Part shown: in pieces, positions 44,337-56,115 of the stretch
How the letters are laid out: each line of letters starts with the position of its first letter
Numbering within the stretch: the stretch's first letter is position 1
DNA from: Heloderma charlesbogerti
Taxonomy: Eukaryota > Chordata > Lepidosauria > Squamata > Helodermatidae
DNA: 64,000 nucleotides
Assembly: GCA_026122225.1 (NCBI GenBank)
Contig: JANEZZ010000524.1
Coordinates: 329,501-393,500 of the forward strand
Direction: 5' to 3'
Notes under the pieces: model-generated
What the model was told of the DNA's origin: nothing
The model's database searches: none
Seen by the model: only the letters and a program-made list of their open reading frames with translations
Made by a program: the position numbers and the translations under genes

Positions 44337-44559
44337 TTGGTGTCGGTGCCTGCAGCCAAAGTGGCTCCTGCTTGAAAAGTAATAAAGTAATGAAAATCAT
44401 TAGACTGTGCTACGTGGTTAGGCCTCCAAGCCTGTATATGCACTTTCCTGCGTGTCTCAAGCTCTCTCGCCTTCTCCTAAGCAAAAGCAGTGGCTGGATC
44501 ACTTGGGCAAGAGAGGGGTCCAGTGATGACATGGCTGGAGTGGAAGCCCCAGCCTTGTT

Positions 44560-44633
44560 CTTATTTTATTTTTATTTTATTTTTGGAGGCAGTGGCTGAG
44601 TTCTTGGCAGTGGGAGGAAAAAATGTGTGGCAC

Positions 44634-44666
<33 letters not shown>

Positions 44667-44670
44667 AAGA
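44560..44670. repeat. (TTATT)-rich and (GAGACA)n low-complexity tracts
   Basis: TTATTTTATTTTTATTTTAT occurs at about 44561-44585 and GAGAGA/GACAGA units at about 44634-44670. The mirror is at 54431-54541. Confidence 0.85.
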
Positions 44671-45907
44671 AGTGTGGTGGCAAAGGGAGGACGATTTCAC
44701 ATATGCATACACACAGAACCGCACCTTCTCCCCAGGTGTAATAACTTCTTGAAATAATTACCATCATTCCGACCACCTCTGGTTTTGTCCACCGCTGGTA
44801 TGTGGCCTCCAACAGATTATCCCCAAGACAATGCAATTATCAACAGGAAAAAAAGTGTCCCCACCCCTAACAATGAACAGTTTGCCACTTGTGAGGATTG
44901 GCTCACTAAATATTCTTAAAATGTTACATTGTCCTTGGCTGCTGTATTTTTCCCTGTCTCTATCTAGAAAGGGGACACCCATTACAGACGCTTACTTAAC
45001 AGCTGAGTGACATTCTGAAGGCCATGCAGAAATCCCTCACAGCACTGAGTGCTGAGAGGGATGAGGCTGCGCTCCTACACCAGCAGTGCAGCGTGCGCAG
45101 GCAAACTAGCTGGATAAGGAGATTCCTGCCCTTGCTCTGTGCAGCACCTTTTTTGCACCCCATAGAGCAGAAAGAACTCTGTGAGATCTGAGACATTTTA
45201 TTATATTCAGCAGTATATAAAGGCCACAAATAAATAAATAAACTGTTTGCAGAAACATGGGTCAGATTGTAAAATAACACCAGGCAGGTTAGGAACAAAA
45301 ATATCTATGTAGCATTCTATGTAGAGAAAGCATCCCTTGCTCTCAGCTGCTATCTATGGATGCAACATTAGCACAGCAGAGAGGTACCTGCTTGGGCCAT
45401 GGTTCTTAGGTTACTAACACTATATACACAGGTCAAGTGACTTGATTTAAACAAGATGCTAGTCACTTGGAAGATACTAGTTGTTGTCACACTGATACAG
45501 TCCCCACCCCCACCCCCACTTAAATCTGTTCTTACTTCCATACGTAAATATCTCTGGCTGGATCTACACTTACTGCCTTTTTTTTGCTTCAAATGAGGTT
45601 TCACCACCCGCCTTTCACACTATGCAGTAGCCACCTCAAATTGGAACCGGAATTTCCCACTTCCATACTCCCGCTTTCAATACCCTAATATCCCGGTATT
45701 TCCCCTTAATATGCTCTGATTTTCCGCCTTCGTTACCATATCCAGTCGTAGTCTCCTCCCCCGCCTGTCCACATGCGGCGATGTTTGTATTTCCCTCCTG
45801 TCCAATCACAGCTCTCGATGGCCCCATTTCTTCTTCCGGCTACCGATTGATCACATAGCTTCCTCAGCAGCCCCTGTTTCCTCAGCAACAAGCAAAGGGC
45901 TGGATGT

Positions 45908-45985
45908 ACGCGTGCTTGTCTGATCTCGGAAGCTAAGCAGGGTCGGTCCTGGTTAGTGGTTGGCTGGGCGACCGCCTGGGAATCA
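45908..45985 (+). pseudogene. 5S rRNA-like sequence (SINE head)
   Basis: The sequence GTCTGATCTCGGAAGCTAAG, CAGGGTCGG and GGCTGGGCGACCGCCTGGGA closely follows vertebrate 5S rRNA from about nucleotide 20 to 100. It includes the internal RNA polymerase III promoter (A box AAGCTAAGCAGGGTC, and the C box region, here GGGCGACCGCCTGGGAAT). The first 20 bases and the 3' end are missing, so it cannot make a normal 5S rRNA. The promoter could still recruit TFIIIA; that is inference. Confidence 0.82.
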
Positions 45986-46337
45986 GGCTTCCTGCACTGA
46001 GCAGGGGGTTGTTGTATCCCTTCAAATGAGATTAAGCTTTACCCCCTCCTATCCCCCGCTCTGGATGTGTGTGTTTTTAATTAAGGCATTATCCTCGCAG
46101 AATCTGGGCTTATCCGCGATGTTTTTTTTTCTAATTGAGGCATGATCTTTGAAGCTTCGGAGTTGTGAAGATCATGCCTCAATTAGAAAAAAAAAACATC
46201 TTGGAGAAGCCCGAATTCTGCAAGGATAACACCTTAATTTTTTAAAAAAACACATCCGGAGCGGGGGATAGGAGGGGGTAAAACTTAGTCTCATTTGAAG
46301 GGATACAACAACAACCCCCTGCTCAGTGCAGGAAGCC

Positions 46338-46414
46338 TGATTCCCAGGTGGTCGCCCATCCAACTACTGACCGGGGCCGACCCCACTTAGCATCCGAGAT
46401 CAGACAAGCGCGTG
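46338..46414 (-). pseudogene. 5S rRNA-like sequence (SINE head), reversed
   Basis: On the minus strand it reads GTCTGATCTCGGATGCTAAG then TGGATGGGCGACCACCTGGG. It keeps TTGGATGGG as in true 5S rRNA, where the left copy has TTGGCTGGG. It is the same length and truncation as the left copy, and the two face each other. Confidence 0.8.
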
Positions 46415-48354
46415 CAGGAAAACAGCACAGCGCTCGAGTGTGAACCGAGCTTGCGCATTCGATGAAGCACTGCAACGGGGAAAATGGGTGAGTGTGAATA
46501 ATCACGTGTTAATGCGAGAGCGTTTAACCCGACGGGGCACTGAATTCATTGCGATGGCGGGCGCAATGTAGATCAGCCCTCTGTTGCTTGACTGGAGTAA
46601 TTATTTGGAACTTCTACTGAAATGAATGGGTCTTACTTCCAGGGAATGCATGAAAGACTTGATAGTTTTCCTGACACTCCTACTCCCACTTGGGGGTTAT
46701 ACTTGGCTATGGAAGAAACAAGTTTTTTCTTGACCATGCTTATTTTGACCAAAAGCTTTCACTGCGAAGCTAGATGAAATTCAGTTTTACATGATGTCTG
46801 TCTGAACTACCGGCAGGAGTTGGTGAAATGTGTCACTGTTGCTCTGAACCTCAGCTTACTTCTTTCTTTTTTTACCAATTGGAAAACTGCAACAAATCAA
46901 AGCAGTTGGACAACTCAAATGCTTGGTGACATGCAAAAGTTTCATTAAAAACCATGCCAATGACTCAAATGCAAATAGCAAGCAGGGAAATTTAGAAATC
47001 TCCTGTGCAGTTATGCTCCGAAGGCTGTTATTTCTGGCATTTATATGCCATACGCTCTATCACCTGGGGATGAAATACTGCATGGCATTACAATCAAATA
47101 GGAAACACAGTCTAATTCAAAGATTCCTTCTATCAGCATTCGCAACAACAAAAATGTTGTTGGCACTTATACCTTCCAGGGTGGGGGGTGACTGTGTGTG
47201 AGTGACAATGAGAGAGAGAATGAATGAATGAATACATTGAATGAAAATGAGTTACAGTTAGGGCTGGGAGAATCAGCAAGGCTCAGGCTTGTTAAGGCAC
47301 TTTGGTTTCCACCTCGAAGCTCAGGTCACCTCATTCCTGTTCCTGAATGCGGGTGTGTTGTTGTTCTTGTTTGAACAGGAAAAGTGTGGATTGGGGTGTA
47401 CTTTTTAAAAAAACTGTCCATCCAAATTGCGTACTCTCCCCCCCACCATTGACTTAAGTATGAAAATGTGTCACTTGCTTCCAAAATGTGCATTTTTAGA
47501 ATGCACATTTCTATAACAAAAGCATTTTTTTAACACGATCGCAAGTGTAGGAATGTGCGAGCTTTGCCCAAAAAATACACTCCCATTCGGGGTTGTGAAT
47601 GGGGCACATTCTGATCTTTAATGAAATGAAACAAAATTCTTGAACACCCAGATGTTATAATGTACAATTCTATACATTCAAAGTTCAATGCAGCTTACTT
47701 CCAGATAAGTGTGTACAGAAGGGATGAGGAGATTCAGGCTTGTGGGGTCTACTTTGTTTGTTTTTCCTAAAAGCCTGAGATATACCAACTGGAGCCTGGG
47801 GCAAAAGGCATACACTTAAAATCAAATAATTTTGAGCCCAAGAATTCCACACATAAATCTGCTCCTGGTTACCCTGAGTGTTCTTCATTTCCACAGTATA
47901 ATATAGGGTGTGGTGGGGGGTCATGTTGTTATTGCTGTTGTTCAATATTTGGGAACCTTGCTGATCTACAATGAATCACCCAGAGATTTACCAGGAGATC
48001 CTAATCTATCTTCTGCCTGCTTCAGGTGTATAGGATTGTGGCCCTCAGGCCCATGTAAGCTGTGTTGTGTTCAAGCAAAAAGAATTAACTGCATTGCCCC
48101 TTAAATACAGCATGGCCTCCAGATTCATCCCTCCCTTTCTTCCCTTGAATTAGTGGGAAATCTGCTGCTACAGGCCCATGTCTAACAGCCCTGCCAGGGA
48201 GCTGTATATATAATCCTATTTAATAAACTTGATACAACAAACATGGCCAATACCTGTATGGGGCTTGACTGAGTAACTTAGGTTCAACCGGCAACACCTA
48301 AGTGAAGACTCGTTCTGATATTTATTTTCACTATACTAATGCCAGGTCTACCTA
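46415..48354. other. left arm, inner non-coding stretch
   Basis: No exon or named repeat. It contains a CCCATT-type palindromic motif at about 46618, a (GAAT)n run at about 47216-47235 and the pair AATGTGCATTTTTAGAATGC/ACATTTC near 47485-47510. A segment beginning TTAGGGCTGGGAGAATCAG at 47259 resembles a TA-family terminus. Confidence 0.35.
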
Positions 48355-48540
48355 TATGAATTTCATTTCATTTCTTTCATTTCTATACCACGTTCTATAC
48401 CAGCTAACGTTCTCTGGGAAGTTCACAAAAATTACAGCCCAAAATACAACATAATAAATAACAAAATATAATCTTTAACATACAAAAATTAAAAACAATC
48501 TAAAACAGCTGAGAACATCATTTTATACAAGTTTAACTGT
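48355..48540. repeat. unclassified interspersed repeat, A-rich
   Basis: A TTTCATTTCATTTCTTTCAT run leads into ACCACGTTCTATACCAGC and an A-rich segment with AAAACAATCTAAAACAGCTG. It is similar in style to the A-rich parts of 17925-18440 and 39010-39310. The mirror is at 50561-50746. Confidence 0.4.
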
Positions 48541-48779
48541 CCTGGTTCCCCTCCTCCCCAAAGAATCATGGAACTTGTACTTTAGCAAGGGTGCTGAGAG
48601 AATCCTGCTAGAGGTAGCTCCTCCCCCTTACAGGATTCCATAGTATGCAGCAAAGACACAGCCTTAATGCCCAATGAGAGACTTCAAAGCTCATATTCAT
48701 GTTCAATTCTGGATGGATTGTGGAAGTTCCTTGGATTATAACTTTCAGTGGATAAGAGGGGAAGATAAAAGGAGACCTA

Positions 48780-49203
48780 TAAGGATGTCAGAGGAATCCA
48801 GTTGGGGGGTGGACTTTGATGAGTGTTCATTGGCTCATCCCCCAGGAGTCCAGGATTCCGTTCTGTCTTCTGCCAGCTGGCCCAATTCAGTGCGCAACAA
48901 ATCAGGCCAGCTGGCAGAATTTCTTTAAATTGGGGGGGGGGTGTGCATAAAATGACATTTGCACAAATTATGGCCATAAATTGCATAATGTGCACAAAGT
49001 ATGCAAATTGGTGCAATTAGCCGTCGTGATTTGCGCAAATGTCTATTTGTGCAAATTACGGCCAAGACCCCAAAAATGGGTACAAACCCCCGGAACTTGG
49101 GGAAACCACGTGGCTCAGCTTGCAAAAGAAAGCCAAGTCGAGGATGCCGTGGAGGTCTTGTCAGCCCAAAGAGGGCTGGATTTCCTGGTGATGGACATCC
49201 CTA
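48780..49203. mobile_element. TA-flanked fold-back-type element FB7, near the palindrome centre
   Basis: Runs from TA-AGGATGTCAGAGGAATCC to GATGGACATCCC-TA, 424 bp. The left end matches the FB2/FB3 left end (GGGATGTCAGAGAATTCC) with few changes. Inside is a perfect 15-bp-stem hairpin (TTCTGCCAGCTGGCC .. GGCCAGCTGGCAGAA, 48868-48919) and a cluster of inverted TTTGCACAAATTA-like blocks at 48955-49065. It lacks the TACGTAAA hairpins. It ends 347 bp from the axis. Confidence 0.7.
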
Positions 49204-49513
49204 TTCAGGTGATTCAAAAGTCTGCTCATGGACAGGAGATGGGAACACACACTCCAGCACCAAACTTCCTGAGTTGAACCAGAAGGTTTGAAGTAAATCT
49301 GTAGCCATGTTCTTCAGCTGAACACAGTTGCAGTCCTTATTATGGGTTGTATCCAAGATTATTCATGCCTAGAGGAGACCCATTAAAATGAATGGGACTT
49401 CTGTTATGTAGCCCATTGGACATAACTCAATAGTTTAGATATACAATATATACATCATAAGACAAATACAAGATAAAATTTACCCAACAGAATGAAACCA
49501 TAATTTAAAAAGA

Positions 49514-49587
49514 TATCTACACCTGTTGAGGTTTGTTATTGCCCATTCATATGTTTGGCCAATAACAATCCTCAACAGGTGTCGTTT
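49514..49587. repeat. central imperfect inverted repeat at the palindrome axis
   Basis: The 37-bp half-arms pair with mismatches at 49547/49554, 49546/49555, 49542/49559, 49532/49569, 49518/49583, 49516/49585 and 49514/49587. The best stem is ACCTGTTGAGG with CCTCAACAGGT, then TTGTTATTG with CAATAACAA. Outside this window of 74 bases the checked pairs are perfect. This is what a pre-existing short hairpin would look like after it served as a fold-back point. Confidence 0.93.
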
Positions 49588-49897
49588 TCTTTTTAAATTA
49601 TGGTTTCATTCTGTTGGGTAAATTTTATCTTGTATTTGTCTTATGATGTATATATTGTATATCTAAACTATTGAGTTATGTCCAATGGGCTACATAACAG
49701 AAGTCCCATTCATTTTAATGGGTCTCCTCTAGGCATGAATAATCTTGGATACAACCCATAATAAGGACTGCAACTGTGTTCAGCTGAAGAACATGGCTAC
49801 AGATTTACTTCAAACCTTCTGGTTCAACTCAGGAAGTTTGGTGCTGGAGTGTGTGTTCCCATCTCCTGTCCATGAGCAGACTTTTGAATCACCTGAA

Positions 49898-50321
49898 TAG
49901 GGATGTCCATCACCAGGAAATCCAGCCCTCTTTGGGCTGACAAGACCTCCACGGCATCCTCGACTTGGCTTTCTTTTGCAAGCTGAGCCACGTGGTTTCC
50001 CCAAGTTCCGGGGGTTTGTACCCATTTTTGGGGTCTTGGCCGTAATTTGCACAAATAGACATTTGCGCAAATCACGACGGCTAATTGCACCAATTTGCAT
50101 ACTTTGTGCACATTATGCAATTTATGGCCATAATTTGTGCAAATGTCATTTTATGCACACCCCCCCCCCAATTTAAAGAAATTCTGCCAGCTGGCCTGAT
50201 TTGTTGCGCACTGAATTGGGCCAGCTGGCAGAAGACAGAACGGAATCCTGGACTCCTGGGGGATGAGCCAATGAACACTCATCAAAGTCCACCCCCCAAC
50301 TGGATTCCTCTGACATCCTTA
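49898..50321. mobile_element. mirror copy of fold-back-type element FB7
   Basis: Exact reverse complement of 48780-49203 in the right arm. It is present because of the palindrome and is not an independent insertion. Confidence 0.7.
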
Positions 50322-52686
50322 TAGGTCTCCTTTTATCTTCCCCTCTTATCCACTGAAAGTTATAATCCAAGGAACTTCCACAATCCATCCAGAATTGAAC
50401 ATGAATATGAGCTTTGAAGTCTCTCATTGGGCATTAAGGCTGTGTCTTTGCTGCATACTATGGAATCCTGTAAGGGGGAGGAGCTACCTCTAGCAGGATT
50501 CTCTCAGCACCCTTGCTAAAGTACAAGTTCCATGATTCTTTGGGGAGGAGGGGAACCAGGACAGTTAAACTTGTATAAAATGATGTTCTCAGCTGTTTTA
50601 GATTGTTTTTAATTTTTGTATGTTAAAGATTATATTTTGTTATTTATTATGTTGTATTTTGGGCTGTAATTTTTGTGAACTTCCCAGAGAACGTTAGCTG
50701 GTATAGAACGTGGTATAGAAATGAAAGAAATGAAATGAAATTCATATAGGTAGACCTGGCATTAGTATAGTGAAAATAAATATCAGAACGAGTCTTCACT
50801 TAGGTGTTGCCGGTTGAACCTAAGTTACTCAGTCAAGCCCCATACAGGTATTGGCCATGTTTGTTGTATCAAGTTTATTAAATAGGATTATATATACAGC
50901 TCCCTGGCAGGGCTGTTAGACATGGGCCTGTAGCAGCAGATTTCCCACTAATTCAAGGGAAGAAAGGGAGGGATGAATCTGGAGGCCATGCTGTATTTAA
51001 GGGGCAATGCAGTTAATTCTTTTTGCTTGAACACAACACAGCTTACATGGGCCTGAGGGCCACAATCCTATACACCTGAAGCAGGCAGAAGATAGATTAG
51101 GATCTCCTGGTAAATCTCTGGGTGATTCATTGTAGATCAGCAAGGTTCCCAAATATTGAACAACAGCAATAACAACATGACCCCCCACCACACCCTATAT
51201 TATACTGTGGAAATGAAGAACACTCAGGGTAACCAGGAGCAGATTTATGTGTGGAATTCTTGGGCTCAAAATTATTTGATTTTAAGTGTATGCCTTTTGC
51301 CCCAGGCTCCAGTTGGTATATCTCAGGCTTTTAGGAAAAACAAACAAAGTAGACCCCACAAGCCTGAATCTCCTCATCCCTTCTGTACACACTTATCTGG
51401 AAGTAAGCTGCATTGAACTTTGAATGTATAGAATTGTACATTATAACATCTGGGTGTTCAAGAATTTTGTTTCATTTCATTAAAGATCAGAATGTGCCCC
51501 ATTCACAACCCCGAATGGGAGTGTATTTTTTGGGCAAAGCTCGCACATTCCTACACTTGCGATCGTGTTAAAAAAATGCTTTTGTTATAGAAATGTGCAT
51601 TCTAAAAATGCACATTTTGGAAGCAAGTGACACATTTTCATACTTAAGTCAATGGTGGGGGGGAGAGTACGCAATTTGGATGGACAGTTTTTTTAAAAAG
51701 TACACCCCAATCCACACTTTTCCTGTTCAAACAAGAACAACAACACACCCGCATTCAGGAACAGGAATGAGGTGACCTGAGCTTCGAGGTGGAAACCAAA
51801 GTGCCTTAACAAGCCTGAGCCTTGCTGATTCTCCCAGCCCTAACTGTAACTCATTTTCATTCAATGTATTCATTCATTCATTCTCTCTCTCATTGTCACT
51901 CACACACAGTCACCCCCCACCCTGGAAGGTATAAGTGCCAACAACATTTTTGTTGTTGCGAATGCTGATAGAAGGAATCTTTGAATTAGACTGTGTTTCC
52001 TATTTGATTGTAATGCCATGCAGTATTTCATCCCCAGGTGATAGAGCGTATGGCATATAAATGCCAGAAATAACAGCCTTCGGAGCATAACTGCACAGGA
52101 GATTTCTAAATTTCCCTGCTTGCTATTTGCATTTGAGTCATTGGCATGGTTTTTAATGAAACTTTTGCATGTCACCAAGCATTTGAGTTGTCCAACTGCT
52201 TTGATTTGTTGCAGTTTTCCAATTGGTAAAAAAAGAAAGAAGTAAGCTGAGGTTCAGAGCAACAGTGACACATTTCACCAACTCCTGCCGGTAGTTCAGA
52301 CAGACATCATGTAAAACTGAATTTCATCTAGCTTCGCAGTGAAAGCTTTTGGTCAAAATAAGCATGGTCAAGAAAAAACTTGTTTCTTCCATAGCCAAGT
52401 ATAACCCCCAAGTGGGAGTAGGAGTGTCAGGAAAACTATCAAGTCTTTCATGCATTCCCTGGAAGTAAGACCCATTCATTTCAGTAGAAGTTCCAAATAA
52501 TTACTCCAGTCAAGCAACAGAGGGCTGATCTACATTGCGCCCGCCATCGCAATGAATTCAGTGCCCCGTCGGGTTAAACGCTCTCGCATTAACACGTGAT
52601 TATTCACACTCACCCATTTTCCCCGTTGCAGTGCTTCATCGAATGCGCAAGCTCGGTTCACACTCGAGCGCTGTGCTGTTTTCCTG
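50322..52686. other. right arm, mirror of 46415-48779
   Basis: Reverse complement of the left-arm stretch, including the A-rich repeat at 50561-50746. It has no gene. Confidence 0.5.
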
Positions 52687-53193
52687 CACGCGCTTGTCTG
52701 ATCTCGGATGCTAAGTGGGGTCGGCCCCGGTCAGTAGTTGGATGGGCGACCACCTGGGAATCAGGCTTCCTGCACTGAGCAGGGGGTTGTTGTTGTATCC
52801 CTTCAAATGAGACTAAGTTTTACCCCCTCCTATCCCCCGCTCCGGATGTGTTTTTTTAAAAAATTAAGGTGTTATCCTTGCAGAATTCGGGCTTCTCCAA
52901 GATGTTTTTTTTTTCTAATTGAGGCATGATCTTCACAACTCCGAAGCTTCAAAGATCATGCCTCAATTAGAAAAAAAAACATCGCGGATAAGCCCAGATT
53001 CTGCGAGGATAATGCCTTAATTAAAAACACACACATCCAGAGCGGGGGATAGGAGGGGGTAAAGCTTAATCTCATTTGAAGGGATACAACAACCCCCTGC
53101 TCAGTGCAGGAAGCCTGATTCCCAGGCGGTCGCCCAGCCAACCACTAACCAGGACCGACCCTGCTTAGCTTCCGAGATCAGACAAGCACGCGT
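52687..53193. mobile_element. mirror copy of the 5S-derived fold-back element
   Basis: Exact reverse complement of 45908-46414. The 5S-like heads lie at 52687-52763 (plus) and 53116-53193 (minus), again facing inward. Confidence 0.8.
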
Positions 53194-54434
53194 ACATCCA
53201 GCCCTTTGCTTGTTGCTGAGGAAACAGGGGCTGCTGAGGAAGCTATGTGATCAATCGGTAGCCGGAAGAAGAAATGGGGCCATCGAGAGCTGTGATTGGA
53301 CAGGAGGGAAATACAAACATCGCCGCATGTGGACAGGCGGGGGAGGAGACTACGACTGGATATGGTAACGAAGGCGGAAAATCAGAGCATATTAAGGGGA
53401 AATACCGGGATATTAGGGTATTGAAAGCGGGAGTATGGAAGTGGGAAATTCCGGTTCCAATTTGAGGTGGCTACTGCATAGTGTGAAAGGCGGGTGGTGA
53501 AACCTCATTTGAAGCAAAAAAAAGGCAGTAAGTGTAGATCCAGCCAGAGATATTTACGTATGGAAGTAAGAACAGATTTAAGTGGGGGTGGGGGTGGGGA
53601 CTGTATCAGTGTGACAACAACTAGTATCTTCCAAGTGACTAGCATCTTGTTTAAATCAAGTCACTTGACCTGTGTATATAGTGTTAGTAACCTAAGAACC
53701 ATGGCCCAAGCAGGTACCTCTCTGCTGTGCTAATGTTGCATCCATAGATAGCAGCTGAGAGCAAGGGATGCTTTCTCTACATAGAATGCTACATAGATAT
53801 TTTTGTTCCTAACCTGCCTGGTGTTATTTTACAATCTGACCCATGTTTCTGCAAACAGTTTATTTATTTATTTGTGGCCTTTATATACTGCTGAATATAA
53901 TAAAATGTCTCAGATCTCACAGAGTTCTTTCTGCTCTATGGGGTGCAAAAAAGGTGCTGCACAGAGCAAGGGCAGGAATCTCCTTATCCAGCTAGTTTGC
54001 CTGCGCACGCTGCACTGCTGGTGTAGGAGCGCAGCCTCATCCCTCTCAGCACTCAGTGCTGTGAGGGATTTCTGCATGGCCTTCAGAATGTCACTCAGCT
54101 GTTAAGTAAGCGTCTGTAATGGGTGTCCCCTTTCTAGATAGAGACAGGGAAAAATACAGCAGCCAAGGACAATGTAACATTTTAAGAATATTTAGTGAGC
54201 CAATCCTCACAAGTGGCAAACTGTTCATTGTTAGGGGTGGGGACACTTTTTTTCCTGTTGATAATTGCATTGTCTTGGGGATAATCTGTTGGAGGCCACA
54301 TACCAGCGGTGGACAAAACCAGAGGTGGTCGGAATGATGGTAATTATTTCAAGAAGTTATTACACCTGGGGAGAAGGTGCGGTTCTGTGTGTATGCATAT
54401 GTGAAATCGTCCTCCCTTTGCCACCACACTTCTT

Positions 54435-54467
<33 letters not shown>

Positions 54468-54764
54468 GTGCCACACATTTTTTCCTCCCACTGCCAAGAA
54501 CTCAGCCACTGCCTCCAAAAATAAAATAAAAATAAAATAAGAACAAGGCTGGGGCTTCCACTCCAGCCATGTCATCACTGGACCCCTCTCTTGCCCAAGT
54601 GATCCAGCCACTGCTTTTGCTTAGGAGAAGGCGAGAGAGCTTGAGACACGCAGGAAAGTGCATATACAGGCTTGGAGGCCTAACCACGTAGCACAGTCTA
54701 ATGATTTTCATTACTTTATTACTTTTCAAGCAGGAGCCACTTTGGCTGCAGGCACCGACACCAA
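53194..54764. other. right arm, mirror of 44337-45907
   Basis: No gene was recognised in either orientation. It contains the mirrored low-complexity tracts at 54431-54541 and a GGGGGTGGGGGTGGGG run near 53584. Confidence 0.5.
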
Positions 54765-55664
54765 GAAGGCTGCATACTGTCGCCCTGCTTATTTAACTTA
54801 TATGCAGAGTACATCCATGAGAAACGCCAGGTTGGATGAATCACAGGTTGGAATTAAGTTTGCCGGGAGAATTATCAACAACCTCAGATATGCAGACGAT
54901 ACCACCCTAATGGCAGAAAGTGAAGAGGATCTCAAGAGCCTCTTGTGGAGGGTGAAAGAGGAGAGTGCAAAAGCTGGTTTGAAACTCAACATTAACAAAA
55001 CGAAGATCATGGCATCTGGCCCCATCACTTCCTGGCATATCGAAGGGGAAGAAATGGAAGCAGTGACAGATTTTATTTTCTTGGGCTCCAAGATCACCGC
55101 AGACGGTGACTGTAGCCATGAAATTAAAAGACGCTTGCTCCTGGGGAGGAAAGCTATGGCAAACCTAGACAGCATAGTAAGAAGCAGAAACATCACCTTG
55201 CCGACAAAGGTTCATATAATCAAAGCTATGGTTTTCCCAGTAGCAACGTATGGCTGTGGGAGCTGGACTATAAGGAAAGCAGAGCGCCGAAGAATTGATG
55301 CCTTCAAACTGTGGTGCTGGAGAAGACTCTTACGAGGCCCCTGGACTGCAAGGAGGTCAAATCAGTCCATCCTAAAGGAAATCAACCCTGACTGCTCATT
55401 AGGACAGATACTGAAGCTGAAGCTCAAATATTCTGGCCACCTAATGCAAAGAGAAAAGTCACTGGAAAAGACCCTGATGCTGGGAAAGATTGAAGGCAAA
55501 AGGAGAATGGGACGGCAGAGGATGAGATGGCTAGATAGCATCACCGATGCAATTAATATGAATTTGAGCACACTCCAGGAGAGAGCGGAGGACAGGAAGG
55601 CCTGGCGTGCTATGGTCCATGGGGTCACGAAGAGTCGGACATGACTTAACGACTGAACAACAAC
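54765..55664 (+). mobile_element. mirror copy of the BovB fragment (reverse transcriptase C-terminal half)
   Basis: Identical to 43437-44336, reversed, with the same 300-codon open frame, YADD box and C-terminal end. It is a product of the palindrome. Confidence 0.9.
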
Positions 55665-56115
55665 AAACTGACACCAAGACCCACCAAGATTTGGGGGCCT
55701 CTTCCAGGCCATGAAGGTCTTCTCGTCTTCCCCGCCCCCACCCAGCCAAGCAGTGATGGTGTGCACTGGACTTGGCTGGAGCCCTTTTTAGGCCTTTCCT
55801 CCCCAAACCCCTCCATGGCACCCATGCAAGGCCTAAGTCAGTCAGCCACCAAGTCACCAGGCAGGCAAATTCCAGCAGATTCACTTGGGCCTTGGATCGG
55901 GATGGATCTTTTTCTCATCCTGGAGATGTTCAGCTCTACTCAGTGCTTCAAAATCTCCCAGCACAGGTCCATGTTGCTCTCTTTCACTTGCCCGCACATT
56001 CAAATTTTGTCTTCATCTCCACCCTCAGCTAAAGCAAAGAAGGCAAAATCTTGTTAAAAATACTTTAAAACACTTTTAAATATTAAAAATCTTTTACCTA
56101 AAGCTAGAGAGGCCC
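55665..56115. other. mirror of 42986-43436
   Basis: Non-coding sequence between the two mirrored BovB fragments. Overlapping short frames on both strands have no domains. Confidence 0.4.

Larger units (their letters stand above)
45908..46414. mobile_element. fold-back element made of two inverted 5S rRNA-derived sequences
   Basis: Two arms (about 45908-46149 and 46168-46414) are inverted copies with roughly 90% identity and an 18-bp spacer. Each outer end is 5S-rRNA-like (45908-45985 plus, 46338-46414 minus), facing inward. Each inner part holds the same unrelated 160-bp sequence (CCCTTCAAATGAGATTAAGC.., CATGATCTT at the tip). 5S-derived heads are the defining feature of SINE3-type elements, so this may be a tail-to-tail pair of such SINEs. 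The arms differ by substitutions and small indels, unlike the giant palindrome around it, so it is older. Confidence 0.8.

Noticed and set aside
45908..46414. Functional 5S rRNA genes
   Set aside because: The first 20 bases and the 3' part of 5S rRNA are missing and replaced by unrelated sequence, as in 5S-derived SINEs.
49550..49551. Palindrome explained by a missed sequencing adapter alone
   Set aside because: That would give a perfect centre. Here the centre is an imperfect inverted repeat, so fold-back copying at a native hairpin fits better. Other artefacts, such as amplification chimeras, remain possible.
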